Source: Pseudomonadota bacterium (GTDB taxonomy: Bacteria; Pseudomonadota; Gammaproteobacteria; Xanthomonadales; Rhodanobacteraceae). From it: a stretch of 20,168 nt of DNA. Numbering within the stretch: the stretch's first letter is position 1; every line of letters begins with the position of its first letter. Below are positions 19,053-20,168 of this stretch, piece by piece. A program made the position numbers and the translations under genes. The notes under the pieces were generated by a model. It was not told the DNA's origin and searched no databases. It saw nothing but the letters and a program-made list of their open reading frames with translations. Location of the stretch: contig JAEZQS010000073.1 of assembly GCA_023412995.1 (NCBI GenBank), forward strand, positions 1 to 20,168, given 5' to 3'.

Positions 19053-20119
19053 TAGCGGCTGCGCGCCGCCAGCCAGTCGTGGATGGCGCCCGGCACTTCG
19101 CGCTGCGCGCGGCCGGACACGTAGATGCCGATGTGGCCGCCGCGGAACGCCACCTGCGTGTAGTCGTCCGTGCCGACGAGGTCGCCCAGCACGCGCGAGG
19201 ATGCCGGCGGCACGAGATGGTCCTGCTCGGCGAAGATGTTCAGCACCGGCATCGTCACGTCGCCGAGGTGCACCTCGTGCGGGCCGATCCTGAGGCCGCC
19301 CTTGACCAGCTTGTTGCCCTGGTAGAAGTCCTTGATGAACTGGCGGAACGCCTCGCCCGCCTGGTCGGGCGAATCGAAGATCCACTTCTCCATGCGCAGG
19401 AAGTTCTCCAGCTCGGCCTTGTCGTCGAGGATGTCGACCAGGCCGACGTACTTCTGCTGGTTGAGCCGCACCGGCTTGAGCATCAGGTAGCACAGGTTCA
19501 TCAGGTCCGCCGGGACGTTGCCCAGCGTGTCGACGAACAGGTCCACGTCCATGCCCTGCACCCAGTGCGACAGCATGTTGTCCGGCGTGTGGAAATCGAC
19601 CGGCGTCACCATCGTGATCAGGTTCTTCACCTTGTCCGGATGGGTCGCCGCGTAGCAGAGCGAGAACGCGCCGCCCTGGCAGATCCCCAGCAGGTTCGGC
19701 CGTTCGACGCCGGCGTGGCGCGCCACCGCATCGACGCAGCGGTCGATGTAGCCGTTGATGTAGTCGTCGAGCGTCAGCCAGCGGTCGGCGCCGTCCGGAT
19801 AACCCCAGTCCAGCAGGTACACATCCTCGCCGCGCGCGAGCAGGTTGCGTACTAGCGAGCGGTCGTCCTGCAGGTCCACCATGTAGGGGCGGTTGACCAG
19901 CGCGTAGACGATGAGGATCGGCACGCGCGCGGTGGGTGGCTTGTCGCCGCGGAAGCGGTACACCACCAGCTTGTCCTCGCTGTACACCGCTTCTTTCGCA
20001 GTGACACCGAAGTCGACGTCGTCCACCTCGCGCAATGTCGACAGCGCGGCGGCCAGCTTGCGCTGGGTGGCGAGCAGTTCTTCCAGCGCGCGCGCCGGTT
20101 CGATCCGGATCGGTCCCAT
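19052..20119 (-). CDS. phaC: Class III poly(3-hydroxyalkanoate) synthase subunit PhaC
   Basis: The 355-residue length is typical of class III PhaC (class I and II enzymes are near 560-600). It polymerises 3-hydroxyacyl-CoA into PHA storage polymer at granules, in complex with PhaE. The alpha/beta-hydrolase triad is intact: nucleophile Cys147 in the lipase-like box GICQGG (145-150), Asp300 in FAEQDHLVP, and His329 in FRGGHIG. These sit two residues before the positions known in the Allochromatium enzyme (149, 302, 331). YLLDWGYPDGADRWLTLDDY at 101-120 is another family signature. AGGA lies 6 bases before the ATG. The short sequence upstream ends in a stop codon after a basic tail, consistent with phaE, giving a phaE-phaC-LAB_N gene order. 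Confidence 0.95.
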   Translation of the reverse strand: MGPIRIEPARALEELLATQRKLAAALSTLREVDDVDFGVTAKEAVYSEDKLVVYRFRGDKPPTARVPILIVYALVNRPYMVDLQDDRSLVRNLLARGEDVYLLDWGYPDGADRWLTLDDYINGYIDRCVDAVARHAGVERPNLLGICQGGAFSLCYAATHPDKVKNLITMVTPVDFHTPDNMLSHWVQGMDVDLFVDTLGNVPADLMNLCYLMLKPVRLNQQKYVGLVDILDDKAELENFLRMEKWIFDSPDQAGEAFRQFIKDFYQGNKLVKGGLRIGPHEVHLGDVTMPVLNIFAEQDHLVPPASSRVLGDLVGTDDYTQVAFRGGHIGIYVSGRAQREVPGAIHDWLAARSR

Positions 20120-20136
20120 GCCTCGTCCTCGCTGCT

Positions 20137-20168
20137 TCAGTGCCGGCGGCGCGCACGCGCGCCACGCC
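20137..20168 (-). CDS. phaE: Probable C-terminal end of phaE, partial
   Basis: One minus-strand frame reads RGARARRRH and stops at TGA (20139-20137), 17 bases before the phaC ATG. Class III synthases need PhaE, whose gene usually adjoins phaC, and basic C-terminal tails are common in PhaE. Only nine residues are visible, so this is mainly a context call. Confidence 0.4.
   Translation of the reverse strand, partial: RGARARRRH

Overview
The window is GC-rich and densely coded. It looks like a chromosome segment from a gammaproteobacterium of the Lysobacterales (Xanthomonadales). This rests on a two-gene methionine synthase behind an ArsR-methyltransferase regulator, a class III PHA synthase, and secreted proteins ending in a GFE/GFD motif. 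The genus cannot be fixed from sequence reading alone.

Left part (1-7206). The tail of a periplasmic adaptor is followed by a complete RND drug-efflux permease. A 10-bp hairpin separates the permease from a convergent gene for a secreted 1298-residue protein. That protein combines Asp-box/YCF48-like repeats, a PKD domain, seven Ca-binding FG-GAP/VCBS repeats and an FnIII-like segment.

Centre (7207-15342). A small secreted lytic transglycosylase, probably read from a leaderless transcript, is followed by a CmoB-like SAM methyltransferase. An acyl-CoA dehydrogenase converges on the methyltransferase. A clear sigma70 promoter with an overlapping candidate operator then drives a SahR-type regulator (TTG start), metH part 1 (homocysteine domain, ATGA overlap with the regulator) and metH part 2 (pterin, B12 and reactivation domains). 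The two metH products together cover a full B12-dependent methionine synthase. The regulator probably senses S-adenosylhomocysteine and controls the operon.

Right part (15343-18640). This is a decayed accessory patch. A beta-helix protein made of two fused 'choice-of-anchor Q' modules has lost its N-terminus and signal peptide. Head to head with it lies a serine hydrolase (beta-lactamase family) remnant, also without its N-terminus and with a frameshift near its end. Both truncations meet within about 20 bases near 17740, as expected from one deletion across a divergent gene pair. No transposase or integrase is visible.

Right edge (18641-20168, minus strand). In transcription order: the probable last codons of phaE, a complete class III phaC, and a small three-helix LAB_N membrane protein.

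I found no convincing wholly new system. The most notable points are the deletion scar, the shared C-terminal motif on two unrelated exported beta-proteins, and the promoter/operator arrangement of the split metH operon.
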